Notes: generated from the letters alone by a model not told the origin. A DNA stretch of 64,000 nt from Woeseiaceae bacterium (GCA_028289545.1 JANQPG010000109.1:36513-100512), one strand, 5' to 3'. Counted from the stretch's first letter, positions 17,236-26,692 are shown. Translations and numbers: made by a program.

Positions 17236-19518
17236 TCACTTCGCTCCTTCGTTGACCGTCGTGTCGTAGCGTACGCCGTCCGGAACCGGAACCGCCTGCT
17301 GTACGCTTACGCCGTAGCTGCCCTTTGTTCGACGACTCGCATCGACGGCAACAAAAGCCGTGTATGCGGACATCAGCTGGTATTCGAGTGCTGTATCGCG
17401 GATCGTCGCCGCGAGCTCGCCATACGGGTCCTGCTGCCAGGTCTGTTTGTCGGCGTAGTCTGCAATCTTGAGGCGTGCCCAGAGCTTGGCGAGGTTTGCA
17501 TCTCCATCCTGGCGCCCACTAACGACGAACTGCCGCGTCTCACCTCCCGCGAGCCCCGATACGCTCACCGAGTCCACAATCCCTTGGTAAGTACCTGTGA
17601 CGAACACCGGCCGACCGACGAACAGATCGGGCAGCGTCGAAGGATACATGGACGACACCTGCATTCTGCCCCAGTCGATCGCAAGATCGGTCATTGCGGG
17701 ATGGCTGATGCGCTCGAAGAATGCGTCCATGATCTTCTTTCCCGAGTCGTCGAGGCCGAGATAGGCGACGGCGCCGCGGCCTTCTTTGGCCATGCGCTCC
17801 ATCAGGAAGCGATTTACCGAGTTACCAACGCCGAAGCTGAATATGCGTGCGTCGCCAACCAGGTCGTGTACGGCGCCAATAACGTCGGTCTCGTTGCCTA
17901 TATAGCCGTCGGTGAGAAAGGTCACGAACCGCAGTCGCTCAGGATCGTGCGGAAACTGCAGGGCCGCGCGCACGCCTTCGATCATCATCGTGCCGCCGTC
18001 ACCCGACAGACGCTGCACATACTCGCGCGCTGCCGCAATATTCTTCCGCGTCGCCGGCAACGGCGCATCGCCAAGCTGACTGGCATTGGATGAAAAACGG
18101 ATGATCTGGAATGTGTCACCTGGCTCGAGATTGTCGAGTGCGGCGAGGATCGCAGCCTTCGCCTGTTGCATTGGCCTGCCTCGCATCGACCCGGAACAGT
18201 CGAGGACAAACACCATCTCCATCGGCCTGCGCTCCAGGTTGCCGAGCGTTTCCGGCGGGTAGAGCATCATCGAGAAGTAGCTCTGGCCTGTCCGCGAGTC
18301 CTCCCAAGTCATCAGGTTCGAACGAAGCTCACTACCCGCGACTTTGAAATCGAGTACGAAGTCGCGATTCGGAATCACGGCTTCGTCGGCCAGCGATACT
18401 TCGACGATGCTCTCCGACACGCGTTCGCTAACGATGTCGTGCGTCGCGCGCAGACCCTCGATTTCAACGCCGGCGTCGATACGGAGATCGATGCTGATGT
18501 CGTGGCCCGAGCGCTCCTTGGGATCAAGATAGGTAACTGTAGTGCCAGTAGCGCGGGGTGTTACCCCGCGCGGTAATGCCCGAACGGGGTCCTTGCTGCC
18601 AGGTGGATTGAAGCGCGGCCCGACAACGGTCGGAAACACGAACGAGTACCAGCCGTCGACATACGTCAGCGTGTGAAAATAGCGGATGTCGACATCGATA
18701 GCCTTGCCCGGCTCAAGGTTGGCCACCTTCTGCTGGAAGATGTTCGGCCTCTGTTGCAGAAGCAGGCTCGCCTGGTAACCCTGGCGACGGGCTTCGTTGT
18801 ATATCGCCTTAGCTTCTTCCTTCTCTCGCAGGATGCCGCGAATGCGTCGCTCACCGATGATCATGACGAACTCGCTGACCGCGGCTTTCTCGGGTAGCGG
18901 GAATACGTACACGGCCTCGATCTTGGTCGAATATGGATTGGAGAAACTCTGCCGCACGTTCACCGAACCGATGTAGCCGTCGACGCTTGCCGTCACGGCT
19001 GTATGTTCGAGCGGCAAGGGAACACGCACGGGCGGCAGCCCCGGACCGTCGCTAACCAACGTCAGCATCGAGCCCGTGCCGGGCCGGTCGTCGTCGACCG
19101 TCGTTTCATCGGAGCGCGCAATGACCCAGACTTCCTCGCCGGCGTTGACGCGAGACAAGGTCTGGTCGGTGCCCTGCTGCCTCTCGAGCCAGCGTTGTCG
19201 ATCACTCTCAAACCGTCTCGCCAGCATGGCGTGGCTGCGCGCACGGAGCTGCCTGAGCTCGGCATCTTCGCTTTGCTCGCGGAGCCGGGAACCTCTTGCT
19301 GCCGTAACAACAACCTCCTCTATCTGCATGTCGCCTTCGCGCGCCGCCCCTGAAGCCCGCCCGTCGCCCGTGGGAAGCGGCGTGCCCTGCGGTTCGGGCG
19401 AGGTTGCAGCGCCGGGCTCCCTTGAGGCGTCGTAGTAACCGGATGCACAGGCGACGATAGTCATCGACGCGATAGTCACGAGCACTATTTTTGCGTGCTT
19501 CCAATGCGTGGCTTTCAT
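17236..19518 (-). CDS. VIT plus VWA domain lipoprotein
   Basis: Surface protein of 760 residues related to inter-alpha-trypsin inhibitor heavy chains. MKATHWKHAKIVLVTIASMTIVACAS is a lipoprotein signal. The VIT domain (about 165-300) shows VNVRQSFSNPYSTKIEAVYVFPLP and the following EKEEAKAIYNEARRQG. The VWA domain (about 425-600) has an intact MIDAS, VLDCSGSM. The last gene of an operon with an ECF sigma factor, it overlaps the cohesin-like gene by 4 bp (ATGA). Such proteins mediate metal-dependent adhesion; the partner is unknown. No sortase or C-terminal anchor is seen. Confidence 0.88.
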   Translation of the reverse strand: MKATHWKHAKIVLVTIASMTIVACASGYYDASREPGAATSPEPQGTPLPTGDGRASGAAREGDMQIEEVVVTAARGSRLREQSEDAELRQLRARSHAMLARRFESDRQRWLERQQGTDQTLSRVNAGEEVWVIARSDETTVDDDRPGTGSMLTLVSDGPGLPPVRVPLPLEHTAVTASVDGYIGSVNVRQSFSNPYSTKIEAVYVFPLPEKAAVSEFVMIIGERRIRGILREKEEAKAIYNEARRQGYQASLLLQQRPNIFQQKVANLEPGKAIDVDIRYFHTLTYVDGWYSFVFPTVVGPRFNPPGSKDPVRALPRGVTPRATGTTVTYLDPKERSGHDISIDLRIDAGVEIEGLRATHDIVSERVSESIVEVSLADEAVIPNRDFVLDFKVAGSELRSNLMTWEDSRTGQSYFSMMLYPPETLGNLERRPMEMVFVLDCSGSMRGRPMQQAKAAILAALDNLEPGDTFQIIRFSSNASQLGDAPLPATRKNIAAAREYVQRLSGDGGTMMIEGVRAALQFPHDPERLRFVTFLTDGYIGNETDVIGAVHDLVGDARIFSFGVGNSVNRFLMERMAKEGRGAVAYLGLDDSGKKIMDAFFERISHPAMTDLAIDWGRMQVSSMYPSTLPDLFVGRPVFVTGTYQGIVDSVSVSGLAGGETRQFVVSGRQDGDANLAKLWARLKIADYADKQTWQQDPYGELAATIRDTALEYQLMSAYTAFVAVDASRRTKGSYGVSVQQAVPVPDGVRYDTTVNEGAK

Positions 19519-19943
19519 GTTGTACTCCTCGTTTCGGACTCCAGCGTGATCGTCGCATCCAGCGGACTGCCATCGCGGGTGGTTGCTGTCTTAAGTGTCA
19601 GTTCGAATTCAGGTTCGCCGTCGAGCATCAGGTGCAGTGTCGCAACACGCACACGGCCGCTCGGGAGGTTGGCCTCAAGCGAGAAGTCGGCGACGATGAC
19701 GCGCTCCGCGCGACCCGCTTCGATCGCGTCACGGTCGTAGTAAGGCACGTCGCCGAAAGCGACGGAATCGCCGTTCTCGACGCCGACAATTGTTGTTACG
19801 CCGTTAGCGTCCGCAAGTTCAAACTGCCAGGCGGCAACCGGTTCGTCCACGCTTAGGTACACGTCGACGGCAACAAAACGCGGCGCGGCATGACCGACGA
19901 CCGGCAGCAGGACAAAAAGAACAAGCAGCAGTCCACGCATCAC
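19515..19943 (-). CDS. Exported cohesin-like small protein
   Basis: Protein of 142 residues with signal peptide MMRGLLLVLFVLLPVVGHAA. The mature part is beta-rich and laid out like a cohesin module (VDVYLSVDEPVAAWQFEL, then SGRVRVATLHLMLDG), but it is short and divergent, so this is tentative. Its start overlaps the stop of the dockerin-like gene, and its stop overlaps the VIT/VWA start, all by ATGA, showing tight coupling. Confidence 0.55.
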   Translation of the reverse strand: MMRGLLLVLFVLLPVVGHAAPRFVAVDVYLSVDEPVAAWQFELADANGVTTIVGVENGDSVAFGDVPYYDRDAIEAGRAERVIVADFSLEANLPSGRVRVATLHLMLDGEPEFELTLKTATTRDGSPLDATITLESETRSTT

Positions 19944-20326
19944 GAGTCGTCTCCGTTGAGGCTTACGATGCTGGCCGCGAATGCATCGAGATCGTCCTGC
20001 GTCAGCTCATGCCCGTCGCGCGCCAATGCGAGCACGTCGGCGATATCGACCTGCCCCGAGCCGTCTACGTCGGTAAAGAGGTCGCTGCGGGTCGGCGCGG
20101 GATCATAGTTCGAGATCGAGAGGACAATGCCGACCATCGCGACGGCCGCGACGGCTGCCCAGGCGCGGCGCCTGGGTGCCGGCTTGCGAGTCGAGAAGTG
20201 CTCTGCGGCCGTCGCCGCGAGCTCGCGATCGACGCGTCGTGTGATTACGTCGGCCGGTAGCTCCCGGCTCTTGAGCGCGGCAACGAGCTCGGCGGGCAAA
20301 TCGTCAATGTCGTCGTGGTCTGTCAT
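19940..20326 (-). CDS. Single-pass membrane protein with dockerin/EF-hand motif
   Basis: Protein of 128 residues. A charged cytoplasmic N-terminus (about 1-50) is followed by one membrane helix (AWAAVAAVAMVGIVLSI) and a short external tail with DVDGSGQVDIADVLAL, a calcium-binding loop of the dockerin/EF-hand kind. A second degenerate repeat may follow. Its place directly after the ECF sigma gene and its topology suggest an anti-sigma-like regulator, but no zinc-binding ZAS motif is seen. The external loop could contact the cohesin-like neighbour. This is inference. Confidence 0.6.
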   Translation of the reverse strand: MTDHDDIDDLPAELVAALKSRELPADVITRRVDRELAATAAEHFSTRKPAPRRRAWAAVAAVAMVGIVLSISNYDPAPTRSDLFTDVDGSGQVDIADVLALARDGHELTQDDLDAFAASIVSLNGDDS

Positions 20327-20368
20327 TGCTGGTCCTCGGAGATGTAACGCGGCAGGCGCCCGAAAGGT

Positions 20369-20929
20369 TCATTTTTCGAAAAAATGCTTTGCTTTCGGTG
20401 AGTTACGCAGCTGGGTCACGGCGGCATTGAGGCGCGACTTGACTGTCCCAACCGGCAGATCGAGGGCGTCGGCAATATCGGCGATCGGCAGGTCGAGAAC
20501 GTAGCGCAGGGTAATGACCTCTCGGCGCTCCCGGGAGAGCTCGGTGATCAGTATGTCAATGTCGTCGCTTGAGTCGGGTGCGAGGAACGCCAGCTCATCG
20601 GGTTCCGTTGCATCATCGGGTCTCGTTCGCTGTGCCTTCCTGAGCTGTGAAATCGCGGCATTGCGTGCGATTGGATACAGGTAGCTCGTGAGCCTGGCTG
20701 TCAGCTTGAGCCCTTCACCGGGCGGCGGAAACTGCACGAGCAGGGTCGTAAACGTCTCTTGCAGTGCGTCGAGGGCGAGGGCGTGGTCATGGACGACGGC
20801 AAGCGCGACCCGCAACACGAAGGTCTTGTGCCGCGTGTACAAGACTTCGAAGGCGCGTTTTGCCGACGCGGCATCCGCCGTGTTGCAGAGTTCGACGAGT
20901 TCCAGGTCGCTGAGTCGCTCGTAGCGCAT
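20369..20929 (-). CDS. ECF-type RNA polymerase sigma factor
   Basis: Sigma-70 family factor of 186 residues from the ATG at 20929. Region 2 includes AFEVLYTRHKTFVLRVALAVV and HALALDALQETFTTLL; region 4 has REVITLRYVLDLPIADIADALDLPVGTVKSRLNAAVTQL. It is the first gene of the operon that ends with VIT/VWA, so it probably drives its own operon. There is no in-window paralogue. The family is certain; the specific ECF group was not determined. Confidence 0.9.
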   Translation of the reverse strand: MRYERLSDLELVELCNTADAASAKRAFEVLYTRHKTFVLRVALAVVHDHALALDALQETFTTLLVQFPPPGEGLKLTARLTSYLYPIARNAAISQLRKAQRTRPDDATEPDELAFLAPDSSDDIDILITELSRERREVITLRYVLDLPIADIADALDLPVGTVKSRLNAAVTQLRNSPKAKHFFEK

Positions 20930-21132
20930 AGACAGCAGTGTAGCTTGAGACCGATAACTATTCGCGTCACGGCCTTTGCCGGCCGCCACCCCCGGCAGAA
21001 ACTCCTATCTCACCTGCAAATTTAGAGTGACCTCTGGGAGGGCGTCCGCGGAAGAGCCGGTAGCCGCCTTGGGTCTGAAGCCATCATTGCACTCCAAACC
21101 CGGCGAACTGCTGTTTTTAGTCAGTCGCAGCT

Positions 21133-21438
21133 TCAACGAGCCAGCCTTCTTTGTGCGTTGTCTATGTCCCCGGCGATTTGATCGAGCGTTTTCTCGAAAT
21201 ACTCGGGGTGGTCCTCTTTTGATTCGGCCAGGCGGCGCGCAAGCAACTTCGAGTGTTCAAGAACGTTAACACCCGCGGAAACTTCTGCACCTAAAACTTC
21301 CGAGACAAGATCGAGCCCGAGATACTCCTGTGCCGCATGCTTGAACTCTGCAGTGCTCATAACTCTGCCCGGAATATCGATTCCGTATTTAGCAAGTTCG
21401 TCCGCCTGAACAAAAGACCGGCTTGCTTCACCTATCAA
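21133..21438 (-). CDS. Short unrecognised protein, perhaps a gene remnant
   Basis: Open frame of up to 101 residues. Composition is protein-like (ELAKYGIDIPGRVMSTAEF, then AQEYLGLDLVSEVLGAEV), helical and soluble. The only start at the full length is a TTG with no ribosome site; an ATG at 21360 gives 75 residues. Coding character continues to the extreme 5' end, which hints that it is the tail of a longer, truncated gene. No family was recognised. The 284 bp on its upstream side hold no other clear gene. Confidence 0.4.
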   Translation of the reverse strand: MIGEASRSFVQADELAKYGIDIPGRVMSTAEFKHAAQEYLGLDLVSEVLGAEVSAGVNVLEHSKLLARRLAESKEDHPEYFEKTLDQIAGDIDNAQRRLAR

Positions 21439-21722
21439 GTTGTGCGGATCTCAGTGGCCTACTGGAAGACCCACCAAACTCAATGTACTTGCGATCTTTT
21501 CGATAAGGTTCAACTGACTTGCTCAGGCCGAAAACTTACGATTTGGGCGAACGTGGCGCGTCGGGCGGTTACCCTCCACCGCCGCCGGGTGGGTGATTTT
21601 ACGGCTCAATCTTGCCACCGATATTGTGAATTTCTTCGCGCGCCGGGACCTAGCATAACGGATACACGGAGACCGCATGGACAAACTGCTTGAAGCCGGA
21701 AGCGGACTCTCGATTCGGCAAA

Positions 21723-22577
21723 TTAGCGAGCCGGTGCCGAAGGTGTAAGTTTGGGGAGCGTCAGACTGTAGTGATAGCCATCCCGTTTCGGGTCGAGCTC
21801 GCTCAGTTCGGCACTCGATAGACTCTCGCACTGAACAGGCAGTGTCGTTGGACCGCATGTTCCATCGCGACAGCTCCAGCTGGCGCCGCCGCACGCTGTC
21901 ACGTTCAGGCTCGTCAGGGGTACATCGATCACGAGGCTCGCCGTCGGGCGCGGAGGTTCGACAGGCATACCGTCCGACAGCAACATGCCGGTGAAGGCCG
22001 TGACGCGGGCATGAAAGTTCCCGAGCAGGACCAAGACAGGTCCCTTGTCCAGAGCCGAGCCAAGATCGCCGATGCGGTCAGCCATGCCCTGGCGCCTGTC
22101 GCTGCCCTCGGAATAAAAGTCAACGTCGTCCACCGTCACGGCGTAAACCCTTCCACTTTGGGATCGGACTTCCCTGACCGCGTCAAGGAGAGCAAGCATA
22201 GCCATGCTGCGACGACCATCGCTCTCATCTTCGGGTATCTGCCAGAAATCCCCTGCAAGCAGATTGGCGACGGCGCGACGCGAGCCATCCGATCCCAAGA
22301 AGCTGTCGATTCGTTGCTGCTCCTGCCTTGGTATCTCAAGTGCAATGGTCACAGGTCCTTCAGCTGCAAGCCTTGCGAGTAGCGATGCAACCAGTCTTGG
22401 CGTCTCCCGGTTTCCGTGAAGCTCGCCGATAATCAGCAAAGATTGCCCATCGTAGACTTCCAAAACTCTATCTGTTGCGTCGCTGAGCCAGGTTTCGGGA
22501 CCTCCTTTCGGGGACGAAGCCGCGGAGTGCGGCGCGAGAAGGAAACTGCATGATGCTATGAGGATTATGAATCGCAT
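21723..22577 (-). CDS. Exported Tiki/ChaN-superfamily protein
   Basis: Protein of 284 residues with a signal peptide (MRFIILIASCSFLLAPHSAA). LIIGELHGNRETPRLVASLL and VTIALEIPRQEQQRIDSFL are the GxHG/E motif blocks of the Tiki superfamily (TraB/ChaN/EreA relatives), members of which bind haem or act as metal-dependent hydrolases. LVLLGNFHARVTAFTGMLL is the third conserved block with its His. A small Cys-rich stretch (TACGGASWSCRDGTCG) near residue 220 is likely disulfide bonded. Haem binding is possible, but no partner gene is present. Confidence 0.75.
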   Translation of the reverse strand: MRFIILIASCSFLLAPHSAASSPKGGPETWLSDATDRVLEVYDGQSLLIIGELHGNRETPRLVASLLARLAAEGPVTIALEIPRQEQQRIDSFLGSDGSRRAVANLLAGDFWQIPEDESDGRRSMAMLALLDAVREVRSQSGRVYAVTVDDVDFYSEGSDRRQGMADRIGDLGSALDKGPVLVLLGNFHARVTAFTGMLLSDGMPVEPPRPTASLVIDVPLTSLNVTACGGASWSCRDGTCGPTTLPVQCESLSSAELSELDPKRDGYHYSLTLPKLTPSAPAR

Positions 22578-22696
22578 CGTGACTCAGCAGAGCTTGTCTG
22601 CATTGGAAGCACTGGTTCAAGAGCCGAAATTATAGCTGCAACCTGGCCAGCGCCATGCTGTCGGAGGCGAACACCGGCCGCAGGTGGAACAACACA

Positions 22697-23530
22697 CTAT
22701 GAGCACTGCAGGACAAGCCAGACGTCGGAGAAGTCACATTTCGCGGCATCCTGTTCCTTGACCCAGAAGTACAGATAGCCCAGGTCACCCCACATCACTT
22801 CAAGGTCGTCGTCGGATGCGAACTGCAACAATAGTCGCCAGTCCTTTTTGCCCGCTGCAAGCCGCTTGCCTTCCTTGCTGCGATAACCGGTGCCGTCACC
22901 GCAATACACGCCATTCGATGCAAGCTGCGCCTCCAATTCCATACCGTCGCCTTGGACCGGCCTCGGGTATCCACCAACCTGGTGTTGGAGTTCCTCGTCA
23001 TCTTCCTCGACTGGGCCGTCAAAGTACCGGTCAACTTCCAGGTCGTTGAGGTCGATTCCCAGGTCTCCAAATCTCTCCATGTCGGGCAGGCTGTCGGTTG
23101 TCACCAACTCAACGAAAAACTGCGGCAGAACAGGACGTTTCGCCGTTTCTTGCTGGCCGATCTGGTCGACGTGAATAACGGACCACCCGCCCCGGTCCTT
23201 CGGATCAAACCCCCATGGCTGATTCTCCATGTCGTAGAAGAAAAGTAGTTTCCCGTGACCGGGCAACCAGGGGACAGCTTTTGTGGCTGCAATCTCTTCG
23301 AGATCGAGGGAGGCAAGAAACGCGAGGTCGTTCCCGTCTTTGGTCGGCCACTCCACATGCAGAGGCAGGTACGGGTCGCCGCCGAGGTAGGACTTTGTCT
23401 GAGCATCCGTCTTTTGCAACATGAGCGCGGGAATCGAATGCGATTTGACGTCGGCTAAAATCTCCTCGAAGGAACGCCCGGTGATCGCTTTTGATTCGCG
23501 GCGCCTGAGGAAGTCGAAAATCTTTGCCAC
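22697..23530 (-). CDS. DUF1963 (YwqG-like) protein
   Basis: Cytoplasmic protein of 277 residues in the YwqG/DUF1963 family, whose function is unknown. The marker segments are DPYLPLHVEWPTKDGNDLAFLASLDL near residue 50 and GKLLFFYDMENQPWGFDP near 95, with a final LGYLYFWVKEQDAAK. The start is GTG at 23530 with GGAG 8 nt upstream. It is a single gene with no informative neighbours. Confidence 0.85.
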   Translation of the reverse strand: MAKIFDFLRRRESKAITGRSFEEILADVKSHSIPALMLQKTDAQTKSYLGGDPYLPLHVEWPTKDGNDLAFLASLDLEEIAATKAVPWLPGHGKLLFFYDMENQPWGFDPKDRGGWSVIHVDQIGQQETAKRPVLPQFFVELVTTDSLPDMERFGDLGIDLNDLEVDRYFDGPVEEDDEELQHQVGGYPRPVQGDGMELEAQLASNGVYCGDGTGYRSKEGKRLAAGKKDWRLLLQFASDDDLEVMWGDLGYLYFWVKEQDAAKCDFSDVWLVLQCS

Positions 23531-23663
23531 GGAGAACTCCAGCTGAATTCATCAGAAGGAAAAGCGCTGAGTCGAGGGTTGGCGAGCGACAGACTTGGGT
23601 CGACGCCCAAGCTTCATTGTAACCCGGATGCAGCTGTTAAACGGCTGCTTGCAAGTTCACCCG

Positions 23664-24116
23664 TCACTCCTCGTACGGACAATGGTCCTGTGCTTCCTGT
23701 CGGCTCATGGATTTCGACGCCTCGAGCACACAACAGTCAAACGACTTGGTACGAACGGTGTGCAGCACATCGCCGGCCGGGGTGCGAACGGAGGCATAGT
23801 GTTCATGGCGCGCTTCCCACACCTTCTCGATGCCCGAGACCTGGCAAACCGCTTCGGTAACGGCGCCAAAGACAGTATCCGCAGTCAGCGCCTGTGACGC
23901 ATGCAGACTCGCATCGCTCGGCACATAGGTCACGATAACCTGGTTCTCGTACACGGTCAGGTCGTTCCATTCGAAGGATCCCGCTATCTTCGGCAGCTCG
24001 GCCTGCCGGGCCGCTACCCAGGCGTCGATCGATGCTGTCCGGTCGGATTCGCCTCCCGAACACGCCACTAGCGTGAGCATGACAAAAGGCACCAGGGTGC
24101 TCCAGAGTTTTTGCAT
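23664..24116 (-). CDS. Small lipoprotein of unknown function
   Basis: Protein of 150 residues. MQKLWSTLVPFVMLTLVACSGG is a clear lipoprotein signal (lipobox LVAC). The mature domain has four Cys, one in AVCQVSG, a CC pair and one in DHCPYEE, which could pair in the periplasm. No family was recognised. It lies 133 bp upstream of the DUF1963 gene's start on the same strand. Confidence 0.7.
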   Translation of the reverse strand: MQKLWSTLVPFVMLTLVACSGGESDRTASIDAWVAARQAELPKIAGSFEWNDLTVYENQVIVTYVPSDASLHASQALTADTVFGAVTEAVCQVSGIEKVWEARHEHYASVRTPAGDVLHTVRTKSFDCCVLEASKSMSRQEAQDHCPYEE

Positions 24117-24439
24117 GAGTCTCGTTCCTGTCTACGCCCCGAAGAAAAACGCTGCGCTTCAAGGGATACCATAGCGCAGTCTCTGCAGCGGATACCGTTG
24201 CCAGTGTCACAAAAGCGGTTCGTTACCAGGTGACAGAAGCCCGAGAGGGCTCGGCAGAGGTCCTTTGCGCCGGTAGAGAACTCCGTTCCAGTTCGAGAAA
24301 AGGGCCAGTAGGCTATGACCGCAGCCGGTCAGAAGCAGAAACTCTGTTCCGGCCTCTAGACTAAGGCCACCAGCGGTCGTTCGGCCCGGACTTCCAGGCT
24401 TGTAGTTTTTGTCAGAGTCTGGGGAGTAACCGTAAGTGG
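24117..24439. other. Gene-free stretch
   Basis: About 320 bp between two minus-strand genes. No ORF with coding character, RNA gene, repeat or clear terminator was seen; it presumably holds the promoter of the small lipoprotein gene at its left side. Confidence 0.4.
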
Positions 24440-24679
24440 CTAGTCGCCCGAACCGGTTGAGACGTCCGTCGGTGACTCGGAAATTTCACCTGCAATATCG
24501 TCTATGGCCTCCAGGTTGGGATGTGGACGCCCATCCGAGTAGTGGCTGTACGCTTGGTTGCGCTCAATGAATTCATCATGAGACAGCTTGTCTCCGCGTT
24601 TTTGCCGCCTTCGCCAGGGAAACACGACAACGAGGATCGCTATCACAGCAAGCAAAACAAGGAAAATCCTCGGGTCCAT
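24440..24679 (-). CDS. Small single-pass membrane protein
   Basis: Protein of 79 residues: one N-terminal helix (IFLVLLAVIAILVVVFPW), a basic cytoplasmic stop-transfer (RRRQKRGDK) and an acidic tail. No family was recognised. The amphipathic topology and ATG start are convincing, but there is no functional clue. Confidence 0.55.
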   Translation of the reverse strand: MDPRIFLVLLAVIAILVVVFPWRRRQKRGDKLSHDEFIERNQAYSHYSDGRPHPNLEAIDDIAGEISESPTDVSTGSGD

Positions 24680-24844
24680 GTCGGTTGCCTCATCAAACTC
24701 GATGGCTTGACTGGGTAAGGCCTCGTGCCAGTGTAGTCCACCACCTGCCCTGTTTCATTTCTGTTTCTTTTCCTTTCACCCCGGTCGGTACTTGACGACG
24801 CGGTTCAATAAGCGTCAGGAATTGCGACAAAAAGAGCCACTCCA

Positions 24845-26260
24845 CTAGGTTCCACAGAACGTGCGGGTGACTCGCTCGCGAACCCTCGGTGCTTTAGCGT
24901 AGTCCGAGAGGTCCGGTTGTTCTGCGTACGGTTTTGCCAGCGCGGTATTCATATCGTTGAATACCGTGAGATCGCCTTCAACCGCTTCGGCAATCGCCTG
25001 CTCGACGCGGTGATTTCGCGGAATGAAGAGCGGATTTACCGAGTTCATGAAAGCCGAAATCTCGGCGGGTGTCTTGCCCTGGTCAGCCGTGCGCTGCCGC
25101 CATTTGGTCTCGAAGGGTCCGAACCGGCTGTCATCAATAGCGTCGACTCGTGACGCCAGTTCGCGAAAGCTCAGGGTATAGTCGAGCCCGTTGTCGTCTA
25201 GATACTTCAACCATTCGGCAATGATTCCGCTATCCGTTTCCTGAACGTCGTACAACCCCAGTTTTGGCCCCATCAGTGCAAGGTAGTGAGCCCCGTATCG
25301 ATCCGGGAAGCTGGCCAAGACCGCCTCAAGTTCATCTTTTTCGGCACCAATGGCGAGCAACGTAACGGCGAGACGGGCAAGATTCCATTGCGCAATGGCT
25401 GGCTGATTCGCGTACGCGTACCGACCATGGGTATCGATGGAACTGAACACCTTGTCGTACCGGAATTCATCCATGTACGCGGCGGGGCCGTAGTCGATGG
25501 TCTCACCGGAAATTGTCGTATTGTCGGTGTTCATGACGCCATGAATGAAACCAATCGACATCCAGTGTGCGATCAATTCGGCCTGACGTTCCGCTACACG
25601 CCGAAAAAACCCGACATACGGAGACTTCTCGTCCGCCACTTCCGGATAGTGACGGGCGATCGCGTAGTCGGCGAGCGTTCTGAGCGATTCCACGTCATTT
25701 TGTTCGGCAAAATACTCGAACGTGCCAACGCGCAGATGACTGGCGGCCACTCGCGTAAACACGGCTCCCGGCAAGGGAGACTCCCTGTAAACCGTTTCCC
25801 CGGTTCCAACGGCCGCAAGCGCCCTGGTGGTCGGTACGCCGAGATGATGCATCGCCTCACTCAGAATGTACTCGCGCAACACCGGGCCCAACCAGGACTT
25901 GCCGTCGCCTCCCCGCGAGAACGGCGTACGGCCAGAGCCTTTGAGCTGGATATCAAAGCGATTGCCAGCGTCGGTGACTATCTCGCCCAGCAAGGCAGCG
26001 CGACCATCGCCGAGCTGGGGCACGAAGTATCCGAACTGGTGGCCAGCATATGCCATGGAGATCGGTTGGCTTCCTTCCACCGCTACGGATCCGCTGAAAA
26101 CGCTGGCGAGCTGCGCCTCATCATAGCCCGACGCGGCAAGACCCAGCTCGAGCGCGAGCTCTTGATTCCAGGCAAGGAGAGCCGGTGCCGGCACCTCGTT
26201 GGGACTGACCGTTGCGTAGAACGCCTTGGGCAAGGCAGCGTAGCTGTTTTCGAAGTTCAT
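24845..26260 (-). CDS. selO: Protein adenylyltransferase SelO (YdiU)
   Basis: Pseudokinase-fold enzyme that transfers AMP from ATP onto protein Ser/Thr/Tyr and is linked to the oxidative-stress response. With 471 residues it has the expected length. Marker blocks are GSGRTPFSRGGDGKSWLGP and LREYILSEAMHHLGVPTTRAL (nucleotide-binding lobe), and SIGFIHGVMNTDNTTISG with IDYGPAAYMDEF (catalytic and metal-binding segment). It ends RTFCGT, keeping the conserved Cys near the C-terminus that is selenocysteine in animals. It is a single gene. Confidence 0.93.
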   Translation of the reverse strand: MNFENSYAALPKAFYATVSPNEVPAPALLAWNQELALELGLAASGYDEAQLASVFSGSVAVEGSQPISMAYAGHQFGYFVPQLGDGRAALLGEIVTDAGNRFDIQLKGSGRTPFSRGGDGKSWLGPVLREYILSEAMHHLGVPTTRALAAVGTGETVYRESPLPGAVFTRVAASHLRVGTFEYFAEQNDVESLRTLADYAIARHYPEVADEKSPYVGFFRRVAERQAELIAHWMSIGFIHGVMNTDNTTISGETIDYGPAAYMDEFRYDKVFSSIDTHGRYAYANQPAIAQWNLARLAVTLLAIGAEKDELEAVLASFPDRYGAHYLALMGPKLGLYDVQETDSGIIAEWLKYLDDNGLDYTLSFRELASRVDAIDDSRFGPFETKWRQRTADQGKTPAEISAFMNSVNPLFIPRNHRVEQAIAEAVEGDLTVFNDMNTALAKPYAEQPDLSDYAKAPRVRERVTRTFCGT

Positions 26261-26332
26261 ACTCGAGCCGATGGAATCAACTGTTTGGGTTCACCCGATC
26301 TGCGGTACGCCAACAATTTCTCCAGTTACTCA

Positions 26333-26692
26333 CTACGAGAATAGCCTGGGCAGCAGAATCAGTGCGATCATAACCAATCCAAAACCAACGGCCCAATTTA
26401 GCAAAGTGTCATACAGCTGCCTCGGGTTTTCCGACACCTCACTCGTAAGGCGATAGAACTCATCCACATCGACCCTATTCTCTACTTCATAGTTCGGGTC
26501 CAGAATGAGCTTCTCGGCTTCGGCCTCCTGTTCGTCGAGATACACCCACAAACTCGGTTCGGTCATCAAGAAAGGCGAGACCATCCTCGCAGTGTTTTCA
26601 CCCTTGATCACTGCGGGTATCCCGTTCGCCTCCAGCAAGTCTTTGAGCAAATGGAGATGAACTATGTCCGTACTCTTGGTTAAGAACTTCAT
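26333..26692 (-). CDS. DUF2007 (putative signal-transducing) membrane protein
   Basis: Protein of 119 residues from the ATG at 26692, after dropping 12 leading residues of the ORF track. The DUF2007 block is at the N-terminus (DIVHLHLLKDLLEANGIPAV), followed by SLWVYLDEQEAEAEKLI. One membrane helix is at the C-terminus (LLNWAVGFGLVMIALILL). DUF2007 is related to the PII-like fold and lacks an assigned role. Confidence 0.8.
   Translation of the reverse strand: MKFLTKSTDIVHLHLLKDLLEANGIPAVIKGENTARMVSPFLMTEPSLWVYLDEQEAEAEKLILDPNYEVENRVDVDEFYRLTSEVSENPRQLYDTLLNWAVGFGLVMIALILLPRLFS

Noticed and set aside
21677-21748. 23-codon plus-strand ORF MDKLLEAGSGLSIRQISEPV with a GGAG ahead
   Set aside because: Overlaps the end of the Tiki-family gene and is too short to support; could be chance.
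25286-26344. 352-residue plus-strand ORF over selO
   Set aside because: Antisense shadow of selO, which has all family blocks on the other strand.
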